Source: Zeimonas sp964481165 (lineage in GTDB: Bacteria > Pseudomonadota > Gammaproteobacteria > Burkholderiales > Burkholderiaceae_E). From it: a stretch of DNA of 30,172 nucleotides. The position numbers and the translations under genes are program-made. The notes under the pieces were generated by a model. It had not been told where the DNA came from. It saw nothing but the letters and a program-made list of their open reading frames with translations, and ran no database searches. Of this stretch, positions 6,634 to 14,680 are shown one piece after another (position 1 is the first letter of the stretch; each line of letters begins with the position of its first letter). The stretch is from NCBI GenBank assembly GCA_964481165.1, contig CAYZYC010000018.1, positions 1 to 30,172 of the forward strand. Direction: 5' to 3'.

Positions 6634-8082
6634 TCACGGCCGCACGTGCAGGTCCTGCAATTTGCGACGGATCAGCTTTCCCGTTGCGGTGCGCGGCAGC
6701 GAGTCGACCGGGTACAGCCAGCGCGGGCGCTGGTACGGCGGCATCGCTTCGGTGTGCGCACGCAGCGTCGCTTCGGCGTTCGCTGCGCCTTCGTCGGTCC
6801 GGGGAACGAAGAAGACCGCGACGGCGTCGAGGCCATCGGCATCGGGAACGAGCACCGCTGCGGCTTCCAGGATGTCGGGACTGACCAGCGCGAGCTTCTC
6901 CTCGATCGCGATCAGGTCGACCCATCGTCCGTGCACCTTGACCAGCGATCCTTCGCGCCCCGCGAAACGCCAGGATCCGTCGTCGTTCGCGTCGAACAGG
7001 TCGCTCGGGCAGAACGATCCGTCGCGGAAATGCTCGGCCTGGTCTCCCGGCAGGTTCCAGTAGCCGAGGGCGAGCATCGACGCATCGATGCGCACGCGTG
7101 TCGGCGAGCGGCCGGTCGTCTCGAGCGGCTCGATCCGGATTCCGGGCGACGCGCGCAGCCCGCGACCGTCGTCGCGATCGGTCATCACCAGCACCAGGGT
7201 TTCGGATGCTCCGTAGCCGTTGATGATCGACGCACCGGTCTGCCTGCGCCATTCGTCGCGCAGCTCGGGCGACAGAGCTTCGCCGGCCGAGACGAAACGG
7301 CGCACGCCATCGCGCACGAGCTGCTCGGCGAGACCTTCCTTGAGCAGGTTGCGGTACAGCGACGGCACGCTGCACAGCACCGTCGGGCGCGTCGCGGTCA
7401 CGATCGCGGCGACTCCTGCCGCCGTCGGCCACGACGGATCGAGCACGACCGACGCTCCGAGTTTCAGCCCGGCATACAGCGCGTTCGTCTGCGGATACGA
7501 GAAGAACATCTTCGAACTCGCGAAGATGCGATCGTCGGGGCCGACTCCGACCACCTCGGCGGTCACGCGTTCGATCTCGAGGGCGAACCGGTGGCCGTGC
7601 ACGACGCCTTTCGGTTTTCCGCTCGTGCCCGAGGAGTGCACCCAGACCGCCGGCTGCGTCGGCTCCATCGGTTCGGGCTCGACCGGCTGCGCACGCTGCT
7701 GCTCGGCGAGCCATGCGTCGAGCGTGACGACGCGCTCGCGGTAGGGCGCAGGCGTCGGATCGGCCGACTCGGCGAGCACGAAGCGGAAGTCGGCTGCCTC
7801 GAGGATGTTCTGCCACTCGGTGGCGGACAGCCGCGGGTTCACGCCCACGGCGACGCCGCCGGCCCAGATCACGCCGAGGAAGGCTTCGACCCACGCGAAG
7901 CCGTCGAGCACCTGGATCGCGACACGGTCGCCGGTCTGCAGCCCGCGCGCGCGCCATGCGCCGGCGGCGCGCGCGACGCCGTCGCGCAGTTGCCCGTAGG
8001 TGCGCGTGTCGGAGCCGCAGACCAGCGCGACGCTGTCCGCGCCTCCGTTCCCGAGCAGGATCGCCGCAGCGTTCATCGTCAT
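6634..8082 (-). CDS. AMP-forming acyl-CoA synthetase, benzoate-CoA ligase family
   Basis: A 482-residue ANL-superfamily ligase that should form an acyl-AMP and then an acyl-CoA from a carboxylic acid. The P-loop HSSGTSGKPKG is at residues 149-159. SSKMFFSYPQTNALY (189-203) corresponds to the hallmark helix of benzoate- and hydroxybenzoate-CoA ligases such as BadA. INGYGASET is the adenine motif. PRTATGKLIRRKL carries the C-terminal catalytic lysine. It is about 40 residues shorter than typical BadA/BclA enzymes, mainly at the N-terminus. Its stop codon precedes the DUF2249 gene by 100 bases, and its start lies 17 bases after the PaaK gene. Benzoate or a substituted benzoate is the likely substrate, and benzoyl-CoA would feed the reductase encoded convergently. 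The exact substrate is inference. Confidence 0.85.
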   Translation of the reverse strand: MTMNAAAILLGNGGADSVALVCGSDTRTYGQLRDGVARAAGAWRARGLQTGDRVAIQVLDGFAWVEAFLGVIWAGGVAVGVNPRLSATEWQNILEAADFRFVLAESADPTPAPYRERVVTLDAWLAEQQRAQPVEPEPMEPTQPAVWVHSSGTSGKPKGVVHGHRFALEIERVTAEVVGVGPDDRIFASSKMFFSYPQTNALYAGLKLGASVVLDPSWPTAAGVAAIVTATRPTVLCSVPSLYRNLLKEGLAEQLVRDGVRRFVSAGEALSPELRDEWRRQTGASIINGYGASETLVLVMTDRDDGRGLRASPGIRIEPLETTGRSPTRVRIDASMLALGYWNLPGDQAEHFRDGSFCPSDLFDANDDGSWRFAGREGSLVKVHGRWVDLIAIEEKLALVSPDILEAAAVLVPDADGLDAVAVFFVPRTDEGAANAEATLRAHTEAMPPYQRPRWLYPVDSLPRTATGKLIRRKLQDLHVRP

Positions 8083-8099
8083 CTCGTACTCCCCGGACT

Positions 8100-9440
8100 T
8101 CAGCCCTTCGGTCGCAAGTCGCGAACCCGTACTGCCTTGCCCTGCGAACGCGGGATCTCGCCGGGTTTCTTGACCTCGACGACCGTTGTGATCCCGATGA
8201 TCGACTTGATGTGATGCGAGATCTGTTTCGCGAGACCGTCGTAGGCGCCGGGATCGACACCCGGTTGCGCCTCGGCTTCGACGTTCACGTGATCGAGGCT
8301 GCCGCGTCGCTCGACGACGAGCTGGTAGTGCGGAGCGACGTCGGGCAGCCCGACGAGCACGGCTTCGACCTGCGACGGATACACGTTCACGCCGCGGATG
8401 ATCAGCATGTCGTCATTGCGCCCCGTGACACGCAGGATGCGAACGTGCGTGCGCCCGCACTCGCACGGCGCGGTCGTCAATTTCGTGATGTCGCGCGTGC
8501 GATATCGCAACATCGGAAGCGCTTCCTTCTGCAGCGTCGTGATGACGAGCTCGCCGGCTTCGCCTTCCGGAAGCGGCTTGCCGCTGTCGGGGTCGATCAC
8601 CTCGAACAGGAAGTGGTCCTCCCATCCGTGCAGTCCGTTGCGCTGCGAACATTCGCAGGCGACGCCGGGGCCCATGATCTCGGACAGGCCGTAGATGTCG
8701 TAGGCCTTCAGCGCGAGACGCGCCTCGACCTCCTTGCGCATCGCGTCGCTCCACGGCTCGGCGCCGAACATGCCGATCTGCAGCGGGCCCTTGCTCAGGT
8801 CGACTCCCTGCTGTTCGGCGACCTCGGCGATCGCCAGCGCGTACGAAGGCGTCGCGCACAGGATGCGCGCATTCAGGTCGACGATCAGCGAGACCTGCCG
8901 CTCGGTGGAGCCGCCCGATACGGGAACGACGACGCCGCCGAGCCGCTCGGCGCCGTAGTGCGCACCGAGCCCGCCGGTGAAGAGTCCGTACCCGTACGCG
9001 TTGTGCACGACGTCGCCGGGTTTCGCGCCGGCGGCGGCCAGCGAACGCGCGACCAGATCGGCCCAGTTCTCCAGGTCGGCGCGCGTGTAGCCGACGACCG
9101 TCGGCTTGCCGGTCGTTCCCGACGATGCGTGGATGCGCGTGAGCTGCGTCACCGGACGCGCCAGCATTCCGAACGGATACTGGTCGCGAAGATCGGTCTT
9201 GACCGTGAAGGGCAGGTGCTGCACGTCGGCCAGCGAAGAGATTGCCTCCGGTTCGATCCCGGCGGCGTCGAGCCGCGCGCGGTGCAGCGGCACGTTGTCG
9301 TACGCATTGCGCAGCGTCGAACGCAGCCGCGACAGCTGCAGCTCCGCGAGTTTCTCGCGTGGCATCGTTTCGTATTCGGCGTGCAGACAGCCGCTCGAAT
9401 GCTGGCCGGCTGCGGGCGCGGTGCGGTTGGTCACCACCAT
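8100..9440 (-). CDS. paaK: Phenylacetate-CoA ligase (PaaK type)
   Basis: A 446-residue AMP-forming ligase of the PaaK family, at the family's normal length. Residues 106-114 form the P-loop SSGTTGKPT. The NAYGYGLFTGGLGAHYG segment, DIYGLSEIMGPG and IIRGVNVYPSQVEAVL are characteristic of phenylacetate-CoA ligases and separate this gene from the benzoate-type ligase next to it. It converts phenylacetate, ATP and CoA to phenylacetyl-CoA in the cytoplasm. In anaerobic denitrifiers that product is oxidised through phenylglyoxylate to benzoyl-CoA; those oxidising enzymes (padBCD and the like) are not in the window, nor are the aerobic paaABCDE genes. PaaK homologues can also act on aminobenzoates or hydroxyphenylacetate, so substrate assignment is moderate. 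It lies 37 bases after the thioesterase gene. Confidence 0.9.
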   Translation of the reverse strand: MVVTNRTAPAAGQHSSGCLHAEYETMPREKLAELQLSRLRSTLRNAYDNVPLHRARLDAAGIEPEAISSLADVQHLPFTVKTDLRDQYPFGMLARPVTQLTRIHASSGTTGKPTVVGYTRADLENWADLVARSLAAAGAKPGDVVHNAYGYGLFTGGLGAHYGAERLGGVVVPVSGGSTERQVSLIVDLNARILCATPSYALAIAEVAEQQGVDLSKGPLQIGMFGAEPWSDAMRKEVEARLALKAYDIYGLSEIMGPGVACECSQRNGLHGWEDHFLFEVIDPDSGKPLPEGEAGELVITTLQKEALPMLRYRTRDITKLTTAPCECGRTHVRILRVTGRNDDMLIIRGVNVYPSQVEAVLVGLPDVAPHYQLVVERRGSLDHVNVEAEAQPGVDPGAYDGLAKQISHHIKSIIGITTVVEVKKPGEIPRSQGKAVRVRDLRPKG

Positions 9441-9477
9441 GTCGTCTCCATCGTGCGTTCGTTCGGTCCGGTGATAT

Positions 9478-9885
9478 TCAGGCGAGTCCCGCCTTCTGCG
9501 CTTTCGCCGCCAGGCGCGCGACCGTCGTTTCGACGCCTACGACGAAACGGTGGTGCTTGCCGCGGCAGATCGCATCGATGCTGTCGCGCCCCTCGATGTC
9601 GAGCGTGACCGCCCGGCCTTTGACTTCCGAGACGGTGACCGTGAGCTCGACGTCCATGCCCATCAGCGTCGCGGCGAGGTGGTCGACCTCGACGCGGGTG
9701 CCGACGGAGTCCTCCCCGGCATCGAGGTGCTCGAGCAGCAGCTCGCGGCAGATGCGCTCGATGTCGAGCACGAGCATCGGCGTGGCGTAGACGCGAGCCT
9801 TCTCGCCCATGAAGTCGATCGTGCGATCACGATCGATGCGGATCTTCCGCGTGGTGGTCAGGCCATTCGCCAACGATTCCTTCAT
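9478..9885 (-). CDS. Hotdog-fold thioesterase, FlK (fluoroacetyl-CoA thioesterase) family
   Basis: A 135-residue single hotdog-fold protein. Thr35 (in YATPMLV), Glu43 (in DIERICRE) and His69 (in VDHLAAT) have spacings of 8 and 34 residues from the Thr. That is identical to the Thr42/Glu50/His76 triad of the Streptomyces FlK enzyme. The CRGKHHRFVV strand near the C-terminus is also family-typical. It should hydrolyse an acyl-CoA thioester. Between a Liv transporter and an aromatic CoA ligase, a housekeeping role is likely: releasing CoA trapped in dead-end or over-accumulated aromatic acyl-CoAs, or removing a halogenated analogue. There are 49 bases between it and livF. Confidence 0.85.
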   Translation of the reverse strand: MKESLANGLTTTRKIRIDRDRTIDFMGEKARVYATPMLVLDIERICRELLLEHLDAGEDSVGTRVEVDHLAATLMGMDVELTVTVSEVKGRAVTLDIEGRDSIDAICRGKHHRFVVGVETTVARLAAKAQKAGLA

Positions 9886-9934
9886 TCCGTTCTCCGGTTT
9901 TGCTGCAAAGGTGTGTGGTTTCGCGCGTCCGCGT

Positions 9935-10636
9935 TCACAGGCCGAGATAGGCCTGCTGCACGCGCGGATTGCCGAGCAACTCCGCGCCGCTTCCGGCGAG
10001 CGCGATGCGGCCGACCTCGAGCACGTAGGCGCGGTCGGCGATCGACAGCGCCGCGCGCGCGTTCTGGTCGACGAGCAGGATCGTCGTCGCCGCGTCCTTC
10101 AGCGCGCGCACCGTGGAGAAGATCTCGGCGACCAGGCGCGGCGCGAGCCCCATGCTCGGCTCGTCGAGCAGCAGCAGCTTCGGTCGCGTCATCAACGCGC
10201 GGCCCATCGCGAGCATCTGCTGCTGGCCGCCCGACAGCGTGCCGGCAAGCTCGCGACGCTTCTTCCCGAGGATCGGAAACAGCGAGTAGACGCGATCGAT
10301 GCCTTCGGGGACCTCGCGCGCCGGCCGCACGTAGGCGCCCAGCCGCAGGTTGTCCTCGACCGAGAGCGGGCCGAACATCTGCCGGCCCTCGGGCACCTGC
10401 ACGATGCCCATCCCGACGCGCTTGCGCGGCGCCGTCTTCGTGACGTCGACGCCCTCGAAGTGGACGCTGCCCTCGGCAATCGGCTGCACGCCCGATAGCG
10501 CGCGCAGCAGCGTCGTCTTGCCGGCGCCGTTGGCGCCGACGAGCGCGACGAGCTCGCCGCGGCCGACGCTCAGGCTGACGTCGTGCAACGCGGTGATGCG
10601 CCCGTAGCGGCTCGAAAGTGCGCGGACTTCAAGCAT
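9935..10636 (-). CDS. livF: ABC transporter ATP-binding protein, LivF type
   Basis: A 233-residue nucleotide-binding subunit of a branched-chain-amino-acid-type (HAAT) uptake transporter. Walker A GANGAGKTT is at about residues 34-42. The signature LSGGQQQMLAMGRALM is complete, followed by the Walker B LLLLDEPSMGLAP and the switch histidine replaced by Gln in LLVDQNARAAL, as usual for LivF. It forms a heterodimer with the LivG-type protein whose gene it overlaps by eight bases. The operon context (two aromatic acid-CoA ligases, thioesterase) suggests import of an aromatic acid and not leucine. Members of this family carry benzoate- and phenylacetate-type acids in related bacteria; substrate is inferred. 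Confidence 0.93.
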   Translation of the reverse strand: MLEVRALSSRYGRITALHDVSLSVGRGELVALVGANGAGKTTLLRALSGVQPIAEGSVHFEGVDVTKTAPRKRVGMGIVQVPEGRQMFGPLSVEDNLRLGAYVRPAREVPEGIDRVYSLFPILGKKRRELAGTLSGGQQQMLAMGRALMTRPKLLLLDEPSMGLAPRLVAEIFSTVRALKDAATTILLVDQNARAALSIADRAYVLEVGRIALAGSGAELLGNPRVQQAYLGL

Positions 10637-11408
10637 GCGCGGCCTCTTCGGTGGACGCGCCCAGATACGCCTCGATGACGCGCGGATCGCCGCGCACCTG
10701 CTCGGCGGTTCCCTCGCACAGCTTGCGGCCGTAATCGAGGACGACGATGCGGTCGGACACTCCCATGACGAGCTTCATGTTGTGCTCGACCAGCACGACC
10801 GTGGTGCCCTGGCTCGCGAGCTGGCGGATCAGCTCGGCAACCTCCATCGACTCGGTCGGGTTCAGTCCGGCGGCCGGTTCGTCGAGCAGCAGGAATCTCG
10901 GTTCGCCGGCGAGCGCGCGGGCGATCTCCAGGCGCTTGAGCGCACCGTAGGGCATGGAATCGGCGCCGGCGTCGGCGTAGTCGGCAAGCCCGACGAAACG
11001 CAGCAGCTGCAGCGCGTGCGCACGACCCTCGCGCTCGGCGCGCACCAGCGACGGCGTGCGCAACATCGCCGACCAGAGGGTGCAGCGCTCGCGCAGATGC
11101 CGGCCGGTCATCACGTTCTCGAGCGCCGTCATGTTCACGAAGATCTGCAGGTTCTGGAACGTGCGCCCGATTCCCGCGGCGGCAAAGCCGTGCGCCGGCA
11201 GGCCGGTGAGGTCGCGCCCGTCCAGCGCTACCCGGCCTGCGCTCGGCAGGTACACGCCGGTGAGCAGGTTCAGCAGCGTCGTCTTGCCGGCGCCGTTCGG
11301 GCCGATGATCGAGTGCACCAGCCCGGAATCGAGCTCGAACGAGAGGTCCTCGACGGCGTGCACGCCGCCGAATTCCTTCGACAGGTTCTCGATGCGCAGC
11401 GTGCTCAT
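10629..11408 (-). CDS. livG: ABC transporter ATP-binding protein, LivG type
   Basis: A 259-residue ATP-binding subunit. The start ATG at 11408-11406 forms an ATGA overlap with the livM stop, so the larger open frame upstream is not coding. Walker A GPNGAGKTT lies at residues 36-44. The LivG hallmark GRTFQNLQIFVNMT follows. The ABC signature is PYGALKRLEIARAL, a loose form common in LivG, and Walker B is FLLLDEPAAGLNP. The switch region VLVEHNMKLVMG contains the histidine. Its 3' end overlaps livF by eight bases. Together with LivF it powers the LivH/LivM permease; see livF for the reasoning on substrate. Confidence 0.93.
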   Translation of the reverse strand: MSTLRIENLSKEFGGVHAVEDLSFELDSGLVHSIIGPNGAGKTTLLNLLTGVYLPSAGRVALDGRDLTGLPAHGFAAAGIGRTFQNLQIFVNMTALENVMTGRHLRERCTLWSAMLRTPSLVRAEREGRAHALQLLRFVGLADYADAGADSMPYGALKRLEIARALAGEPRFLLLDEPAAGLNPTESMEVAELIRQLASQGTTVVLVEHNMKLVMGVSDRIVVLDYGRKLCEGTAEQVRGDPRVIEAYLGASTEEAAHA

Positions 11409-12403
11409 CGGGTGCGGCGCCCGAAATACGTGGCGAGCGTGGGGACCGCGCCGCGCGGGAAGAAGATCATCGTTCCCATCATGATCGCGCCAAGCACGAC
11501 CATTTCGTATTCCTTGACGATGGTCAGCGCCTGCGGCAGCACGGTGAGCACGGCGGCTCCGACTACCGCGCCGAAGGTGGACGCCATGCCGCCGAAGACC
11601 ACCATCGTGACGAGCTCGACCGAGTGCATGAACGCAGCCTTCGACGGCGAGATGAAGCCGCTGTAGAAAGCCGTGAGCCCGCCGGCGGCTGCGGCAAAGG
11701 CGGCCGAAAGCACGAACACCATGACCTTGTGGCCTGCGCTGTCGATGCCGACGACCTCGGCGGCGACCTCCGAGCCGTGCAGCGCGCGCAGCGCGCGGCC
11801 CTTCGGCGAGTCGATCAGGTTCAGTGCGAGCCAGACGGAGGCGAGCAGGCAGGCGCCGACCACCCAGTACCACATGCGTTCGCCCTGCACGGCGAATCCG
11901 AACACGGAGAACGACGCCACCGGCATGCCGTCGGGGCCGCCGGTGAGCTGCTCCTCGTTGGCGAGCACGATCGCGATGATGATGCCCAGGCCGAGCGTGG
12001 CCATCGCCAGGTAGTGGCCCTTCAGCCGCAGGATCGGACGGCCGACGACGAAGGCGAGCAGCGACACCGCGGCAGTGGCGAGCACGAGCGCGGCGAAGGG
12101 CGGCACGCCCCACTTCGCGACCAGCAGCGCCGATCCGTAGGCGCCGAGCCCGAAGAAACCCGCGTGGCCGAGGCTGATCTGGCCGGCGTAGCCGATCAGC
12201 AGGTTCAGCCCGACGCAGACGATCGCGTTCAGGCCGACGAGGATCGCGACGTCGTAGAAGTAGGCGTTGGTCAGCGCGAACGGCAACAGCGCGATGACCA
12301 GCGCAAGGACCGCCAACCCGCCGAGGCGGGGCGCGATCCGGATGCGCGACGGCAGCGCGACGGGTTCAGACCCGCTCGCTCTTGACTGCTCCAAGGATTC
12401 CAT
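11405..12403 (-). CDS. livM: ABC transporter permease, LivM type
   Basis: A 332-residue inner-membrane permease with about 9-10 helices. It carries the LivM marks GLNLLIGYAGQISLGHAGFF and the EAA-like cytoplasmic loop around LKGHYLAMATLGLG, which contacts the ATPases. The N-terminus is extended by a polar ~25-residue segment. The chosen ATG overlaps the 3' end of livH by 38 bases. A later start is possible but none stands out with a better ribosome-binding site. The stop overlaps the start of livG. It pairs with LivH to form the translocation pore. Confidence 0.92.
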   Translation of the reverse strand: MESLEQSRASGSEPVALPSRIRIAPRLGGLAVLALVIALLPFALTNAYFYDVAILVGLNAIVCVGLNLLIGYAGQISLGHAGFFGLGAYGSALLVAKWGVPPFAALVLATAAVSLLAFVVGRPILRLKGHYLAMATLGLGIIIAIVLANEEQLTGGPDGMPVASFSVFGFAVQGERMWYWVVGACLLASVWLALNLIDSPKGRALRALHGSEVAAEVVGIDSAGHKVMVFVLSAAFAAAAGGLTAFYSGFISPSKAAFMHSVELVTMVVFGGMASTFGAVVGAAVLTVLPQALTIVKEYEMVVLGAIMMGTMIFFPRGAVPTLATYFGRRTR

Positions 12404-13241
12404 CAGGTCGGAAGAAGAGGACGACGAGGATGAGGACGAACGCGATGACGTCCTTGTAGGCCGACGAGACGTAGCCGGCGCCGAGGCTCTCGAGCAGCCC
12501 GAGGAGGAGCCCGCCGACGATCGCGCCGGGGAAGTTGCCGAGCCCGCCGAGAATCGCCGCGGCGAAGCCCTTCAGGCCGAGCATGATGCCCACCTCGTAC
12601 GAGGTGAACGTGATCGGGGCGATCAGCACCCCGGCCAGTGCGCCGAGGGCGGCCGCCAGTCCGAAACTCGCGAACAGCACTTTCCGGATGTCGATGCCGA
12701 CCAGTTGGGCCGCCAGCGAGTTGTACGACGTGGCGAGCATCGCCTTGCCGAGCACCGTGCGGCGGAAGAACCACGACAGCGCGATGACGACTGCCACCGT
12801 GGCGCCCAGGACCCAGAGGCTCTGCGGAACGATTGTTGCGCCGAAGAACGCGATCGGCGATTCGCCCGACAGCGGCGCGAGCGCATGGATGTTCTTGTCC
12901 CAGACGAGTTGCGCGACGCCGCGCAGGAAGATCGACGCGCCGATCGTGATGATGATCAGCGGGACGATGTCGGCACTCTTCGCGCGCCCGACGGCCAGGC
13001 GTTCGAGTGCCAGGCCGACGATCGCCGCGATGCCGATTGCGCCGACGATCGCCACCGGCATCGGCATGCCGGCGGCGACCAGGGAGACGGCGCTCATGCC
13101 GCCGATCATCACGAACTCGCCCTGGGCGAAGTTGATGACCCGGCTGGCGTTGAAGATGATCGAGAAGCCGAGCGCGACGAGTGCGTAGATGGAGCCGGCG
13201 GTCAGGCCGCTGGCGAGGAACTGGACTGCCTGGCCGCCCAT
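12366..13241 (-). CDS. livH: ABC transporter permease, LivH type
   Basis: A 291-residue inner-membrane permease with about 8 helices, at the usual LivH length. Family marks are GSIYALVALGFSIIF near the N-terminus, NFAQGEFVMIGG, and AAILGGLGNFPGAIVGG in the coupling-loop region. It follows the binding-protein gene after 25 bases and overlaps livM. No internal frame change was seen. Confidence 0.93.
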   Translation of the reverse strand: MGGQAVQFLASGLTAGSIYALVALGFSIIFNASRVINFAQGEFVMIGGMSAVSLVAAGMPMPVAIVGAIGIAAIVGLALERLAVGRAKSADIVPLIIITIGASIFLRGVAQLVWDKNIHALAPLSGESPIAFFGATIVPQSLWVLGATVAVVIALSWFFRRTVLGKAMLATSYNSLAAQLVGIDIRKVLFASFGLAAALGALAGVLIAPITFTSYEVGIMLGLKGFAAAILGGLGNFPGAIVGGLLLGLLESLGAGYVSSAYKDVIAFVLILVVLFFRPDGILGAVKSERV

Positions 13242-13266
13242 GCGCTTATCCCGCCCGGAATGCCGA

Positions 13267-14442
13267 TCAGCGGCTGTTGTCGACGAGGGTCCAGTTGCCG
13301 TTGCGCACTTCCAGCATCCGGAACGCGCTCAGGTCCAGCCCCATGTGGTCTTCGGCCGCCATGTTGAACAGCCCGCCGGTGCCCATCAGACCCTTGGTCT
13401 TCTCGATCTCGTCGCGCACTTTCGCCTTGTCGGTGCCGCCGGCACGCTTGATCGCCTCGACGACGATCATCAGGCCGTCGTACGCGTGTCCGCCGAAGGT
13501 GGAGACGTCGGACTTGAACTTCGCTTCGTAGTCGCTCCGGTACGCGGTGACGACCGGCTTCTGCGGATCGTTGGCGGGCAGGATGTCGGACACCAGCAGC
13601 GCGGCGGCGGGCAGGCGCACGCCTTCGGCCGCTTCGCCGGAGAGCCGGACGTATTCCTTCGAGGCCACGCCGTGCGACTGGTAGAACGGCAGCGAGAGGC
13701 CGACCTGCCGGTAGTTCTTCGTGACGATCGCGGGACCCTGGCCGAAGCCGCAGTTCATGACGGCCTGAACGCCGGCGGTGTTCTTGATCTTGGTGAGCTG
13801 CGCCGTCATGTCGGTGTCGGACGCGCCGTAGCTTTCGTCGGCGACGATCTCGATGTTGTATTTCGGCGCTACCTTCAGGCACTCGGCGCGCAGGGAGCGG
13901 TCGAAGCCGCCGGCGCCGGAGATCAGCGCGAGCTTGCTCAGCTTGCGCTCGTTCATGTCGGTGAAGATCTTCTCGCAGGCCATGCGGTCGGTGTGCGGCG
14001 TCTTGAACACCCACTGCTTGACCGGTTCGATGATGACGACGGCGCCCGCCAGCGACACGAACGGAACCTTCGCTTCCTCGACGAGCGGCACCACGGCCAT
14101 CGTCTCGCCGGTGCTCGTTCCGCCGATGATGACGTCGACCTTGTCCTGCTCGATGAGGCGCTTGGCGAATGTGCGCGCCTTCTCGGCGTTTCCGCCGGAG
14201 TCGTACGAGATCAGTTCGAGCTTGCGTCCGAGCACGCCGCCCTGCGCGTTGATGCGCTCGACGTACATGTCGAGGGTCTTCTGCTCGGGGTCGCCGAGGA
14301 ACGATGCGGGGCCGGTGACCGCGAGGAAGGAGCCGACGCGGATCGGTTCCTGCGCAAGGGCGCTCGAAGCCGGAAGCATCGCTCCCGCGCAGAACACTGC
14401 TGCGATCGTCGCCGCAGCACGGCTGATTCCGAACCACTTCAT
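13267..14442 (-). CDS. Periplasmic substrate-binding protein of Liv-type ABC transporter
   Basis: A 391-residue type I periplasmic binding protein (leucine/isoleucine/valine-binding family). A signal peptide with a hydrophobic stretch (about residues 9-28) ends in SSALA-QE, predicting cleavage after residue 30. The mature start EPIRVGSFLAVTGPASFLG is the standard ligand-lobe opening, and GGTSTGETMAVVP forms part of the binding cleft. AGGAGA precedes the ATG by eight bases. It is the first gene of a long - strand run and faces a GNAT-Rrf2 gene pair across a 238-base regulatory gap. Liv-type binding proteins of this clade often bind aromatic acids such as benzoate or phenylacetate. That assignment rests on the neighbouring CoA ligases and not on residues I can identify. 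Confidence 0.92.
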   Translation of the reverse strand: MKWFGISRAAATIAAVFCAGAMLPASSALAQEPIRVGSFLAVTGPASFLGDPEQKTLDMYVERINAQGGVLGRKLELISYDSGGNAEKARTFAKRLIEQDKVDVIIGGTSTGETMAVVPLVEEAKVPFVSLAGAVVIIEPVKQWVFKTPHTDRMACEKIFTDMNERKLSKLALISGAGGFDRSLRAECLKVAPKYNIEIVADESYGASDTDMTAQLTKIKNTAGVQAVMNCGFGQGPAIVTKNYRQVGLSLPFYQSHGVASKEYVRLSGEAAEGVRLPAAALLVSDILPANDPQKPVVTAYRSDYEAKFKSDVSTFGGHAYDGLMIVVEAIKRAGGTDKAKVRDEIEKTKGLMGTGGLFNMAAEDHMGLDLSAFRMLEVRNGNWTLVDNSR

Positions 14443-14488
14443 TGGTCGTCTCCTGTTGTTGTCACGAAGGACTTCAGTGAACCGGCCT

Positions 14489-14505
14489 GTCGCGGGGATC
14501 GCGAC
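14489..14505. repeat. Inverted repeat, possible operator 1
   Basis: GTCGCG-GGGAT-CGCGAC: two perfect 6-base arms with a 5-base spacer, 47 bases upstream of the binding-protein start codon. Such GC-rich palindromes also arise by chance in this base composition. Confidence 0.4.
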
Positions 14506-14574
14506 GACCCGGGATCTTTTTCGGAAGCGGCGGGACCGTCCGGTGCGCCCCGCACTGACCGCTTTCGTTCCGAT

Positions 14575-14591
14575 TTGCCGACACGCGGCAA
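14575..14591. repeat. Inverted repeat, possible operator 2
   Basis: TTGCCG-ACACG-CGGCAA: two perfect 6-base arms with a 5-base spacer, the same layout as the repeat at 14489-14505 but with different arm sequence. Its centre lies about 98 bases before the GNAT start codon. Confidence 0.4.
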
Positions 14592-14680
14592 CTTCCCGCG
14601 AGGCGCATTGGCCCTTTCGGGTTATTCTGGTACCGGCATGCAGGTATTGAATTGATCTGCGTCATCCTTTCGGGGCGGCA

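Larger units (their letters stand above)
14443..14680 (+). promoter_or_regulatory. Divergent regulatory region between transporter operon and GNAT-Rrf2 pair
   Basis: This 238-base gap must hold the promoters of two divergent transcripts. It contains two perfect inverted repeats of identical 6-5-6 layout (14489-14505 and 14575-14591) and one imperfect FNR-type site, TTGAT-CTGC-GTCAT (14652-14665), 16 bases before the GNAT start codon. I could not assign convincing -35/-10 pairs in either direction. An Rrf2-family regulator is encoded next door, so an autoregulatory operator here is plausible. Confidence 0.5.

Noticed and set aside
10629..12113. Long 494-residue fusion of a permease-like region with LivG
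   Set aside because: The N-terminal part is an out-of-frame reading of livM. The ATGA overlap at 11405-11408 gives a normal 259-residue LivG.
14628..14641. Sigma-54-like TGGTACC then GC element upstream of the GNAT gene
   Set aside because: The GG and GC doublets are separated by nine bases, while sigma-54 promoters need ten; that spacing is strict, so the match is not usable.
14652..14665. Second FNR-type site TTGAT-CTGC-GTCAT
   Set aside because: It has one or two mismatches in the second half and lies only 16 bases before the GNAT start codon, too close for activation. It is mentioned within the regulatory region but not called as a separate site.
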